A stretch of 64,000 nt of DNA, from assembly GCF_002591975.1 (NCBI RefSeq), contig NZ_NVQE01000006.1:1-64000 (forward strand), given 5' to 3'. The position numbers and the translations under genes were made by a program. Below the pieces are notes generated by a model, which searched no databases, was not told the origin of the DNA, and saw only the letters and a list, made by a program, of their open reading frames with translations. Below are positions 52,203-61,702 of the stretch, piece by piece (positions within the stretch are counted from its first letter, which is position 1; the number at the start of each line of letters is the position of its first letter). The DNA is from Mycobacterium neglectum (GTDB taxonomy: Bacteria > Actinomycetota > Actinomycetes > Mycobacteriales > Mycobacteriaceae).

Positions 52203-52223
52203 CCGACAAGCTGCGGCTGTCGG
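52203..52223. terminator. Hairpin just 3' of tRNA-Thr
   Basis: CCGACAAGC and GCTGTCGG (with one bulged base) form a small stem-loop 5 bp beyond the tRNA 3' end on its strand. It may end tRNA transcription or mark the processing site; no T-run follows. Confidence 0.35.
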
Positions 52224-52227
52224 ATAT

Positions 52228-52302
52228 TGGAGCCTCCTATCGGGATTGAACCGATGACCTTTCGTTTACAAGACGAATGCTCTACCACTGAGCTAAGGAG
52301 GC
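52228..52302 (-). tRNA. tRNA-Thr (anticodon TGT)
   Basis: A complete cloverleaf of 75 bases on the minus strand: acceptor GCCTCCT paired with AGGAGGC, D-arm with AGCTCAGTGGTAGAGC, anticodon stem TTCGT/ACGAA with loop CTTGTAA (anticodon TGT, reading ACA), T-arm with GGTTCAATCC, discriminator T and an encoded CCA. No intron. Confidence 0.97.
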
Positions 52303-52351
52303 CTGCGGGCCAGAGTTTATCGGGTCGTGTTTCCGGGGAACTCGCTGCGGT

Positions 52352-52678
52352 GTGAGTGTCAAAGACGATCTGCTCAGCGACTTCAAGTCCGTCTACCCGG
52401 GGCCGTCCCGGGAGGAGGTCGAGCGGTTGTCGACCCTCCTCGACCAGAGCGCCAGCACCGAGGCCAGCATGGGCCTTTCCATCGCCACCGCGATCAAGCC
52501 GATCGTGCCCGAGGTCGCCGGCCGCATCGAGTCATACAGTGCCGGCGACGTCGACGAGTATGTGCGCATGCTTAGGGGCGCGGTCGTCCTGCTACTTCAG
52601 CAGTGGGAACCCGACGGCGAACCTCCGGCGGCCGACGAGGTCGCTGCCCGGGTCGGGGCTCTGGAAGCCGAAAGCTGA
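52352..52678 (+). CDS. Small conserved protein of unknown function
   Basis: A 108-residue, acidic, mostly helical cytosolic protein (MSVKDDLLSDFKSVYPG). No domain recognised. Start GTG at 52352; the gene begins 50 bp from the tRNA-Thr 5' end (divergent) and ends 3 bp from the end of the convergent decapeptide-repeat gene, which supports it as real. Confidence 0.6.
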   Translation: MSVKDDLLSDFKSVYPGPSREEVERLSTLLDQSASTEASMGLSIATAIKPIVPEVAGRIESYSAGDVDEYVRMLRGAVVLLLQQWEPDGEPPAADEVAARVGALEAES

Positions 52679-52680
52679 CG

Positions 52681-53505
52681 TCACTCGTCGGGGTCGATGA
52701 CCCGCTGAGACCTCACCGGCTGCACCGCCGAACGTGCCCGTGGGCGTCGGCCCGGGAACGGAATCCGGTCGGCGATGTTGCTCAGCGGGTTGACCACCTG
52801 GCTGAGGGTGATGACGGCGTCGTGCAGCGCGTCGATCGTCGGCGCCAACGCCTCCAGCCCCGGCGTCAACCGGTTCAAGGTGTCCGCGACGTCGGCCAGT
52901 TTCAGTAGCGGTCCGTTCTCATCGGTCAGGGTGTCGAGCAGCCCGCCCTCGGCCAATAGCTTGTCGGCGACGCCGTCCTCGCGCAGCACCCGCTCGATCA
53001 GGCCGTCGTTGGCCAGCAGCTGATCGGCCAGCCCGCCCGGCGCGATGACCCGCGATATCGCGCCGTCGTCGGTGGTCATCCGGTCCAGCAGCCCGCCTTC
53101 GGCGGTCACCTGGTCGACGATCCCGCCCGGTGCGAGCGCCCGCGAGACGGCGCCGTTCTCCGCGGTCAGCCGATCCAGCAGACCGCCCTCGGTGGTCACC
53201 TGATCTATCACCCCGCCGGGGCGAAGCAGCCGGTCGAGCGGCCCATTGGGCGCCAACGCCCGGCCAAGGGGTGCGTCGTCGTCCATGAGCCTGGCCAGGC
53301 GGTTGGCCCGCTCGACGGCGTCGTCCAGACCGAGCAGGTGAGCGAATGACGCCGAACCGCCGGTGTCTGTCCCCGTCTCGCCCAGGGTCCGCTGCGCCAT
53401 GCCGAGTGCGCCGCTGGCCATCGAAAGGCCTGCGTCTGCCATTGCCAATCCGACCCGTACCGGTGCTGTGGCCAGGTCAGTCACGGCTTTCCCCAGGTTC
53501 ATCAC
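52681..53505 (-). CDS. Decapeptide-repeat protein (Rv0756c position)
   Basis: A 274-residue protein of unknown function at the place of Rv0756c beside phoP. Residues 1-45 form an amphipathic alanine/glycine helix; 77-206 hold 13 uninterrupted units of exactly ten residues with consensus G-G-[LIV]-[LIVA]-[DSE]-[RQK]-[LV]-[LT]-A-[EP] (for example GGLLDRLTAE, NGAVSRALAP, GGIVDQVTAE). A helical segment and a basic tail (PGRRPRARSA) follow. The strict period suggests a solenoid or a surface- or granule-associated scaffold. Start at ATG 53505 or the next ATG. Confidence 0.75.
   Translation of the reverse strand: MMNLGKAVTDLATAPVRVGLAMADAGLSMASGALGMAQRTLGETGTDTGGSASFAHLLGLDDAVERANRLARLMDDDAPLGRALAPNGPLDRLLRPGGVIDQVTTEGGLLDRLTAENGAVSRALAPGGIVDQVTAEGGLLDRMTTDDGAISRVIAPGGLADQLLANDGLIERVLREDGVADKLLAEGGLLDTLTDENGPLLKLADVADTLNRLTPGLEALAPTIDALHDAVITLSQVVNPLSNIADRIPFPGRRPRARSAVQPVRSQRVIDPDE
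52888..53277. repeat. Thirteen 30-bp coding units (ten-residue repeats)
   Basis: Translated on the minus strand, residues 77-206 of the gene at 52681-53505 divide into 13 blocks of ten with glycine at position 2 of nearly every block and a hydrophobic-hydrophobic-charged pattern after it. DNA identity between units is moderate, so the array is old and selected rather than a recent slippage product. Confidence 0.88.
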
Positions 53506-53534
53506 CTCAGTCTATGGACCGCGCAAGCGAAAAC

Positions 53535-53552
53535 TCACAGGAAGTACACAGC
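53535..53552 (+). promoter_or_regulatory. PhoP-box-like direct repeat upstream of phoP
   Basis: TCACAGG AAGT ACACAGC matches the mycobacterial PhoP consensus (two TCACAGC units separated by 4 bp) at 12 of 14 positions with the exact spacing, 45-62 bp before the phoP ATG. It fits autoregulation of phoPR by PhoP. Confidence 0.7.
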
Positions 53553-53596
53553 TATCAGGCAGGATCATTACCAGCCAACAGGTGGACAGTTGCGAG

Positions 53597-54319
53597 ATGG
53601 CGATGGTTGCTGCACCAGAGAACACACCAGAAGCCACGGTCCTTGTCGTCGACGACGAGACGAACATCGTCGAGCTTCTTTCGGTGAGTTTGAAGTTCCA
53701 GGGATTCGAGGTCTATACGGCGTCCAACGGCTCTGCCGCCCTGGACAAGGCACGTGAGGTAAAGCCGGACGCGGTGATCCTCGACGTCATGATGCCGGGA
53801 ATGGACGGCTTCGGGGTGCTACGCCGGCTGCGGGCCGACGGCATCGACGCGCCGGCCCTGTTTCTCACGGCCCGCGACTCGCTGCAGGACAAGATCGCCG
53901 GGCTCACGCTCGGTGGCGATGACTACGTCACCAAGCCGTTCAGCCTCGAAGAGGTGGTGGCCCGTCTGCGGGTGATTCTGCGACGCTCGGGGCGCGGCAC
54001 GGTCGAGGAAACCCGCAGTTCCCGGTTGACCTTTGCCGACATCGAGCTCGACGAGGACACCCACGAGGTGTGGAAGGCCGGCGAGCCGGTGGCCCTCTCG
54101 CCGACGGAGTTCACCCTGCTGCGGTACTTCATCATCAACGCGGGCACCGTGCTGTCGAAGCCGAAGATCCTCGATCACGTGTGGCGGTACGACTTCGGCG
54201 GCGACGTCAATGTCGTCGAGTCCTACGTGTCGTACCTCCGCCGCAAGATCGACACTGGCGAGCACCGCCTGCTGCATACGCTGCGCGGCGTCGGCTATGT
54301 GCTGCGCGAGCCGCGATAG
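53597..54319 (+). CDS. phoP: Response regulator PhoP
   Basis: A 240-residue OmpR/PhoB-type regulator nearly identical in its core to M. tuberculosis PhoP. The receiver domain has VLVVDDE, phospho-acceptor aspartate in VILDVMMPGMDG near residue 64, and KPF near 114; the winged-helix domain includes LSPTEFTLLRYF and VSYLRRKID. It controls lipid, acid-stress and virulence genes. Start ATG at 53597 follows GCGAG; a PhoP-box-like repeat lies upstream. 43 bp before phoR. Confidence 0.95.
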   Translation: MAMVAAPENTPEATVLVVDDETNIVELLSVSLKFQGFEVYTASNGSAALDKAREVKPDAVILDVMMPGMDGFGVLRRLRADGIDAPALFLTARDSLQDKIAGLTLGGDDYVTKPFSLEEVVARLRVILRRSGRGTVEETRSSRLTFADIELDEDTHEVWKAGEPVALSPTEFTLLRYFIINAGTVLSKPKILDHVWRYDFGGDVNVVESYVSYLRRKIDTGEHRLLHTLRGVGYVLREPR

Positions 54320-54362
54320 CGAGTTGTTAGTCGAGGAGACCACAGACCGCAACAATGGGGGC

Positions 54363-55796
54363 GTGGGCGCACTGAGCGGACGCGGCATCCCCCTACGGGT
54401 CGGGCTCGTGGCCGCCACGCTCGTTCTGGTGGCATGTGGCCTGCTCGCGGCCGATGTCGCAGTCACGTCGATTCTGCGGCACACCCTGAGCAGCCGCGTG
54501 GACCAGGAGTTGCTCGACGCGTCCCGTAGCTGGGCTCAAGCTCCGCGTGACGTGCCAGCGCAGCCGATGCAGGGGCCCAATCCCGCGCGGCCGCCGTCGA
54601 ATTTCTACGTACGGGGCATCGGTCCCGACGGCAACGTCTGGATGGCGGTCAATGACCGTGACGCCGAACCGGCGCTACCCGAAGACAACGACGTGGGACC
54701 CGTCCCGGTCACCATCGGCTCGGTCGGCGACTCGGGCGTCGAATGGCGCGCGATGACGGTCCGCGGTCCGCAGGGCGAACTCACCACGGTTGCCATCGAC
54801 CTGTCCGACGTACAGACGACGGTGCGCGCACTGACGTATGCCCAACTCGGCATCGGGTTGGCGGTGTTGTTGGTGCTCGGTGTCGCCAGCTACGCCGTGG
54901 TCCACCGAAGCCTGCGCCCACTGTCCGAGGTCGAACGGACCGCTGCGGCGATCGCGGCGGGGCAGCTCGACCGTCGTGTTCCGACGCGTGATCCTCGCAC
55001 CGAGGTCGGCCGACTCTCGTTGGCGCTCAACGGAATGCTCGCCCAGATCCAAAGTGCGATGGCGGCATCGGAGGCCTCCGCAGAAAAGGCGCGCGGGTCC
55101 GAAGAGCGGATGCGCCGGTTCATCACCGACGCCAGCCACGAGCTGCGTACACCATTGACGACCATTCGTGGATTCGCCGAGTTGTACCGCCAGGGCGCCG
55201 CCAGTGACGTCGAGATGTTGATGAGCCGGATCGAAAGTGAATCGAGCCGGATGGGTCTGCTCGTCGAGGATCTGCTGCTGCTGGCCCGGCTCGATGCCCA
55301 ACGTCCGCTGGATCGGCGCAGGGTCGACCTGCTGGTGCTGGCCAGTGACGCCGTGCACGACGCGCGCTCGATCGCGCCGAAACGCACCATCACGATGGAG
55401 GTGTTCGACGGGCCGGGAACGCCCGAGGTGCTCGGCGACGAACCGCGGCTGCGGCAGGTGCTCTCCAATCTGATGACCAATGCGTTGCAGCACACGCCCG
55501 ATACCGCGGACGTCACGGTGCGGGTAGGGACGGACGACGAGACCGCGGTGATCGAGGTGTGCGACAAGGGGCCGGGGATGAACACCGAGGACGCACATCG
55601 CGTCTTCGAGCGGTTCTACCGCGCCGACTCGTCGCGCGCGCGGGCCAGCGGCGGCACCGGACTCGGACTGTCGATTGTCGACTCGCTCGTGTACGCGCAC
55701 GGCGGCACGGTCAGCGTCACCACCGCACCCGGACAAGGCTGCCGATTCAGAGTGGAGCTGCCCCGGATCGCGGACGTTCCCGCCCACGTCGGTTGA
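54363..55796 (+). CDS. phoR: Sensor histidine kinase PhoR
   Basis: A 477-residue membrane kinase: TM1 (about 9-30), an exported sensor loop, TM2 (about 155-178), HAMP (RSLRPLSEVERTAAAIAAG), the phospho-histidine box FITDASHELRTPLTTIRGFAE near residue 260, N-box LSNLMTNALQHTP near 365 and G-boxes (DKGPGM, GGTGLGLSIV). It phosphorylates PhoP. GTG start at 54363 places TM1 right after the start, as in M. tuberculosis PhoR. Convergent with the HIT gene four bases on. Confidence 0.94.
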   Translation: MGALSGRGIPLRVGLVAATLVLVACGLLAADVAVTSILRHTLSSRVDQELLDASRSWAQAPRDVPAQPMQGPNPARPPSNFYVRGIGPDGNVWMAVNDRDAEPALPEDNDVGPVPVTIGSVGDSGVEWRAMTVRGPQGELTTVAIDLSDVQTTVRALTYAQLGIGLAVLLVLGVASYAVVHRSLRPLSEVERTAAAIAAGQLDRRVPTRDPRTEVGRLSLALNGMLAQIQSAMAASEASAEKARGSEERMRRFITDASHELRTPLTTIRGFAELYRQGAASDVEMLMSRIESESSRMGLLVEDLLLLARLDAQRPLDRRRVDLLVLASDAVHDARSIAPKRTITMEVFDGPGTPEVLGDEPRLRQVLSNLMTNALQHTPDTADVTVRVGTDDETAVIEVCDKGPGMNTEDAHRVFERFYRADSSRARASGGTGLGLSIVDSLVYAHGGTVSVTTAPGQGCRFRVELPRIADVPAHVG

Positions 55797-55799
55797 CAG

Positions 55800-56204
55800 T
55801 CAGCGCAATTCGCCCAACGCGGCCTTGATCTTGGCCTGCGCGTCATCGAGTGATTGGGGCGACGGATTCTGATCGGCGTTCGCGAAACCGAAGTCCGCGA
55901 GGTTGTTCGTCGGGAAGACGTGGACGTGAAGGTGCGGGACTTCCAGCCCCGCGATGATCACGCCCGCACGCTCGGCGGGGAAGGCCTTGACCACGGCCTT
56001 GCCGATCAACTGCGACACCTCCATCACCCGGCCGAACACCGCGGGGTCGACGTCCTGCCAGTTGTCGATCTCGGCCCGCGGGACCACCAGTGTGTGACCT
56101 ACGGTGATGGGCGCGATGGTCAGAAACGCGACGATCTCGTCGTCTTCGTAGACGAACCGACCTGGTAGCTCTCCGTTGATGATCTTCGTGAACACGCTCG
56201 CCAT
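55800..56204 (-). CDS. HIT-family nucleotide-binding protein (Rv0759c-like)
   Basis: A 134-residue HIT protein. N-terminal [23 protein letters not shown] and the histidine triad HLHVHVFP near residue 98 (H-x-H-x-H). Family members hydrolyse or transfer nucleotidyl groups (adenosine phosphoramidate or dinucleoside polyphosphates). ATG at 56204; last gene of the leftward cyp51-adhB series, 21 bp after the SDR. Confidence 0.9.
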   Translation of the reverse strand: MASVFTKIINGELPGRFVYEDDEIVAFLTIAPITVGHTLVVPRAEIDNWQDVDPAVFGRVMEVSQLIGKAVVKAFPAERAGVIIAGLEVPHLHVHVFPTNNLADFGFANADQNPSPQSLDDAQAKIKAALGELR

Positions 56205-56225
56205 GCGCCCGAGCTTACGGGGCGC

Positions 56226-57134
56226 TCAGCGGATGAGATCGCCCAGTTCCTCGACGGTCCATGGTGGTGCGTCGCTGTGGTCGCGGTAGCCGATGATGGC
56301 CGGTGTCTGACGGTCGAAGCGGCCGACGAAACCGCCTGCGGCGATGAAGATCTGGCCCGTCACATCCTTGGCGAGATCCCCGGCGAGATAGGCGTAGGTC
56401 GGTGCGGCGTACTCCGCGGGGGGCGCGTCCAGCGCGGCCTGCGTGCTGCCGTCGTCCAGCAGCCCGCGCCGATTCAACTCGGCGATGTGGGTTTCGTACT
56501 CCGAGCCCGTCGACAGCCGTGTCTTCGCGCCCGGGCACACCACGTTCGCCCGAACGCCGTGCTCCTTGAGCTCCGCGGCGATGGCCAGCGTCAGCCCGTT
56601 GACCCCACCCTTGCCCGCCGGGTAGCCAGTGCCCCCGTAGTCGCCGCGGTACGCGAACGAACTGGTGTTGATGATCGAACCACTGCCCTGCTCGACCATC
56701 TTCGGCGCCGCCGCCCGGCATGTCTCGAATGTGGTCACCAGGTGTGCGTCGATCAGATCGTGGAACAGCTTGCTGGTGACTGTGAGGATCGACTCGCCAG
56801 CCAGTCCCGGTGTCCCCGCGCAGTTCACCAGGATGTCGATGCGGCCGAACTCGTTGATGCACCTGTCGATCAGAGCGTCGGCGACTTCGGGATCCGACGG
56901 TGAACCGGCGTGGGCAAGTGCTCGGGGTATCGCGGCGGCGGCCAGCTTGGCGGTATCGGGGTCGCGCCCGTTGAGCACGACCCCGGCGCCCTGTTCGGCG
57001 AGCAGTTGCGCCACCGCGAGTCCGATGCCGCGGGTGCCGCCGACGACGACGGCGCCGCGGCCCGTAAGCGGACGGCTAATCGCCGCCGCCTTCCTCCTGC
57101 CCGAATTCCATTGCGTCCATGTTCCAGTAGCCAC
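56226..57134 (-). CDS. Short-chain dehydrogenase in the cyp51-adhB cluster
   Basis: An SDR of up to 302 residues: GGTRGIGLAVAQLLAEQG near residue 32, NCAG near 105, SSFAYRGDYGGTGYPAGKGGV with catalytic serine and Y-P-A-G-K near 160. The start is unclear: GTG 57134 would overlap the upstream gene by 59 bases and add a stretch unlike SDRs; an ATT at 57080 lies across the KSI stop and would be a rare start. I do not recall an SDR here in M. tuberculosis (Rv0759c-Rv0760c are adjacent), so it may be a lineage addition. Confidence 0.75.
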   Translation of the reverse strand: MATGTWTQWNSGRRKAAAISRPLTGRGAVVVGGTRGIGLAVAQLLAEQGAGVVLNGRDPDTAKLAAAAIPRALAHAGSPSDPEVADALIDRCINEFGRIDILVNCAGTPGLAGESILTVTSKLFHDLIDAHLVTTFETCRAAAPKMVEQGSGSIINTSSFAYRGDYGGTGYPAGKGGVNGLTLAIAAELKEHGVRANVVCPGAKTRLSTGSEYETHIAELNRRGLLDDGSTQAALDAPPAEYAAPTYAYLAGDLAKDVTGQIFIAAGGFVGRFDRQTPAIIGYRDHSDAPPWTVEELGDLIR

Positions 57135-57522
57135 GCAGGTTGGTGATCAGCCCCTCGTCGTTCACCTTGTAGGTGAAGACGCCGCGCACCGTGGCGGTGA
57201 AGCCGTTCGGGAACAGCGTGCGCAGCACAAGGATGTACGCGATCTCGTTCGGAGAGCTGGACGGGAACGTCGACTCGCGGGTGATGGTCAGCTTGTTCGG
57301 GCCGATGTTGGTGTCGAAGAAGTCGCCGACCGCCGCCTTGCCGCGCACACCGTTGCCGTCAGGGTTCGTCACGGACGGACCGATCGGGTCTTCGATGACG
57401 ATGTCATCGGTCATCAGCGCGAGCCAGCCGTCCTTGTCGCCCGCCTGCACGCAGCGCCACGACGACTCGGACGCGGTGACGACCGGTGTCTTCTCGACTG
57501 TGTCAATCGTGCTGTCAGACAT
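57076..57522 (-). CDS. NTF2/ketosteroid-isomerase-like protein (Rv0760c-like)
   Basis: A 148-residue NTF2-fold protein with a SnoaL/KSI-like pattern (CVQAGDKDGWLALMTDDIVIEDPIGPS near the start, GVFTYKVNDEG). Rv0760c has a ketosteroid-isomerase-like fold. ATG 57522 is four bases after the adhB stop, so it is operonic with adhB; a steroid or other polycyclic ligand is plausible. Confidence 0.85.
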   Translation of the reverse strand: MSDSTIDTVEKTPVVTASESSWRCVQAGDKDGWLALMTDDIVIEDPIGPSVTNPDGNGVRGKAAVGDFFDTNIGPNKLTITRESTFPSSSPNEIAYILVLRTLFPNGFTATVRGVFTYKVNDEGLITNLRGYWNMDAMEFGQEEGGGD

Positions 57523-57526
57523 GGGT

Positions 57527-58657
57527 CTACCGATCTTCGTCGGTGTAGCGGATTACACCGCGTATGTTGCGGCCCTGCAGCATGTCCTGATAGCCGTCGT
57601 TGATCTGCTCCAGCTTGTACTGCCGGGTGACCATGTCGTCGAGGTTGAGCTTGCCTGCCTTGTACATCGACAGCAGCTGCGGGATGTCGTAGTGCGGGTT
57701 GCCGCCGCCGAAGATGGTGCCCTGCAGCCTCTTCTGCATCAACGTCAGCATGGCCAGGTTCAGCTTCACGTCCATCTCGGCCATGTTGGCGACCGCGGTG
57801 ACCACGCAGGTGCCGCCCTTCGAGGTGCAGTTGAGGTAGTTGTCGATATCCTCGCCCTTGAGCTCACCGGTCGTGATGATCGTCTTACGCGCCATTCCGC
57901 CCGCGGTGACCTCGGCGATGCCGCCCATCGCGGAGAAGACGTCCGGATAGACGTGCGTCGCACCGAACTTCAACGCCTGATCGCGCTTCCACTCGACCGG
58001 GTCGATCGCGAAGATGTTGCGTGCGCCTGCATTCACTGCGCCCTGAAGCGCGCCCATGCCGACGCCGCCGATGCCGAAGATCGCGACGTCCTCACCCGGA
58101 CGGATGTCCGCGCTGCGAGTGGCCGAGCCGTAGCCGGTGGTCACACCGCAGCCGACGAGGCAGGCCACCTCGAACGGGATGGTCGGATCGATCTTCACCA
58201 CCGAGCTCTTGTGCACGACCATGTAAGGGCTGAAGGTGCCGAGCAGCGTCATCGGGATGACGGGTGTGCCGTCGGGGGTCGTCACGCGGTGGGTGCCGTC
58301 GGAGACGGCCGTGCCGGTCAGGAGCAGAGCCCCGAGGTCGCACAGGTTGCGCTGACCGCTTTGACAGGTCGGACACTCACCGCAGGACGGGATGAAGGAG
58401 AGCACCACGTGATCACCAGGGGCGACGTTCTCCACGCCGGGCCCGACTTCGGTGACGATGCCTGCGCCCTCGTGGCCGCCGAGCACGGGGAAGCCGGCCA
58501 TCGGGATGTCGCCCGTGACCAGGTGGTGGTCGGAGTGGCACATGCCCGACGCTTCCATCTGGATCTTGACCTCGTCCTTGACGGGGTCGCCGATCTCGAT
58601 CTCTTCGATCGACCACGGTTGGTTGAACTCGTAGATGAGAGCGCCCTTTGTCTTCAT
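57527..58657 (-). CDS. adhB: Zinc-dependent alcohol dehydrogenase AdhB
   Basis: A 376-residue class-III-like zinc alcohol dehydrogenase. Catalytic zinc site GMCHSDHHLVTG and GGHEGAGIVTE, structural zinc cysteines CGECPTCQSGQRNLC near residue 95, NAD motif FGIGGVGMGALQGA near 200. Oxidises an alcohol to an aldehyde in the cytosol. ATG 58657 matches M. tuberculosis AdhB (375 residues); an upstream in-frame ATG at 58702 is unlike the family. In the operon after the 58750 gene (92-bp gap). Confidence 0.92.
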   Translation of the reverse strand: MKTKGALIYEFNQPWSIEEIEIGDPVKDEVKIQMEASGMCHSDHHLVTGDIPMAGFPVLGGHEGAGIVTEVGPGVENVAPGDHVVLSFIPSCGECPTCQSGQRNLCDLGALLLTGTAVSDGTHRVTTPDGTPVIPMTLLGTFSPYMVVHKSSVVKIDPTIPFEVACLVGCGVTTGYGSATRSADIRPGEDVAIFGIGGVGMGALQGAVNAGARNIFAIDPVEWKRDQALKFGATHVYPDVFSAMGGIAEVTAGGMARKTIITTGELKGEDIDNYLNCTSKGGTCVVTAVANMAEMDVKLNLAMLTLMQKRLQGTIFGGGNPHYDIPQLLSMYKAGKLNLDDMVTRQYKLEQINDGYQDMLQGRNIRGVIRYTDEDR

Positions 58658-58749
58658 CCGTACTCGCCTTCCACTAGACCCTTGAGGCCAGACTAGAGCC
58701 ATTAGTTAGGTGCGTCACACGCACCCCCAAGCAACCGCTTGGCCGGGTG

Positions 58750-59295
58750 TCACCAGATCTTTGCTGGAGCCTCGCCGAGCGGGTAGTAGCCGGGCAGCTT
58801 CTCGCCGGCCATGGAGCGTTCGATCCGCTTCTGCATACCCTCGCTGAGGTCGCCGGACCCGATGAGCTTGCCGAACATATAGGCGACGTGCCCGAAGTCG
58901 AAGAAGTCGCGCTGCCACTCGATCAAGAGGTTGCTGTCCAGCCGGAACCAGCTGCCACCGATGCCGTAGATCTCGTCCTGCGTGCCGTCGGACTTGTTCA
59001 CGATCTGCTTCCAGAAACCGACGATCTCGCCCTGCTTCTCGTCCACGAGCACCTTCTGGTACTCGTACACCCAGTTCTCCAGGCCTTGCATCTCCAGGCC
59101 GAGGGCGACGTCGCGGATTTCGTCGCGGCCGATGCACATCACATCTTCCTTCGGCCCGATGTTCCAGCCGTAGGTCGCGTCGTCGGTGTAGAAGTCAGCC
59201 AGATTCGACCAATCACCGGCCGCCTCGGAGTCCTTGTTTGCCTGCAGCCACCGCTCGACCCAGCTGTCCAGTTGATCCCGTGTAAACGACGCCAT
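58750..59295 (-). CDS. SnoaL-like protein of the cyp51 cluster (Rv0762c-like)
   Basis: A 181-residue cytosolic protein with an NTF2/SnoaL-like pattern (LDSWVERWLQANKDSEAAGDW, WNIGPKEDVMCIGRDEI). The length equals Rv0762c. ATG 59295 is preferred to an upstream ATG at 59337 that would overlap the ferredoxin. Function unknown; it lies two bases after the ferredoxin stop and may help a steroid or P450 reaction. Confidence 0.85.
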   Translation of the reverse strand: MASFTRDQLDSWVERWLQANKDSEAAGDWSNLADFYTDDATYGWNIGPKEDVMCIGRDEIRDVALGLEMQGLENWVYEYQKVLVDEKQGEIVGFWKQIVNKSDGTQDEIYGIGGSWFRLDSNLLIEWQRDFFDFGHVAYMFGKLIGSGDLSEGMQKRIERSMAGEKLPGYYPLGEAPAKIW

Positions 59296-59297
59296 TG

Positions 59298-60863
<1,566 letters not shown>

Positions 60864-60867
<4 letters not shown>

Positions 60868-61691
60868 GGGTTCAGGTTCTCCTCGTTCAAGACCAGCTTC
60901 TGGCGTTCCGCCGGGGCGCTGGTCAGTGGGGCTTCGGGCTGTAGTTCCATGTTGGCGATGTACCCGCCGCGCGGCGTCTCGGCGACGAACGTGATCGCGC
61001 GCGCGAGATCGGCGGCCCGCAGGAAGTAATCGTGCCGCGCCTGGCCCCACTTAGCCCAATCATCAAGTGCCGGAGCGATCTTGTCGGCGGGCAGGCTCCA
61101 CCCCATGCTGGTTTTGGTCGGCCCCGGATGCACAATCGAGGCGCGGACACCGGTGCCCTCGAGCTCCATCTGGAGGTTGTTGACCATGGCGACGAGTGCG
61201 GCCTTCGCGGCGCCGTAGGCGCCCATATGCGGGCGCTGGCGCAACGCCACCTCGGAGCCCACGAAGATCAGGTCGCCGCGTTGACGTTCCAGCATGCCCG
61301 GCAGTACCGCCGTCGTCAGCCGGTTGGCCCCGACCAGATGGATCTGCAACTGCGAGTCGAACTCGTCGGTGGTGATCTCGGCCAGCTTGCCGAAGTAGGT
61401 GTCGCCGGCGCCGGCGACCAGTACCTCGATCTCACCGAGTGCGTCAACGGCGTTGGCCACGAACGACTTCACCGAGTTGGGGTCGGTCACATCGAGATGG
61501 AACCCGACGGCCTCGCCGCCCTCGGCGCGGATCTTGCCGACGAGATCGTCGAGCTTCTCGACGCGACGGGCGCCCAGTGCGACCGGGAAGCCGCGCGACG
61601 CGAGGTCGATGGCGGTGGCTTCTCCGATACCTGCCGAGGCGCCTGCGACGATGGCAGGCCTGCGGTCGGGAAGTGGTGCAAAACGAGGCAT
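60864..61691 (-). CDS. Short-chain dehydrogenase upstream of cyp51 (Rv0765c-like)
   Basis: A 275-residue classical SDR: VAGASAGIGEATAIDLASRG near residue 15, catalytic serine in VGSEVAL, and Y-G-A-A-K near 155. The substrate is unknown; the tight link to cyp51 and cyp123 suggests a hydroxylated sterol or lipid alcohol. ATG at 61691, 11 bp after cyp123. Confidence 0.9.
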
Positions 61692-61702
61692 GGTGTTGAC
61701 CT

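Noticed and set aside
58658-58702. Fifteen-codon N-terminal extension of AdhB from ATG 58702
   Set aside because: The extension is unlike the family, and ATG 58657 gives the length of known AdhB with a better-placed purine-rich site.
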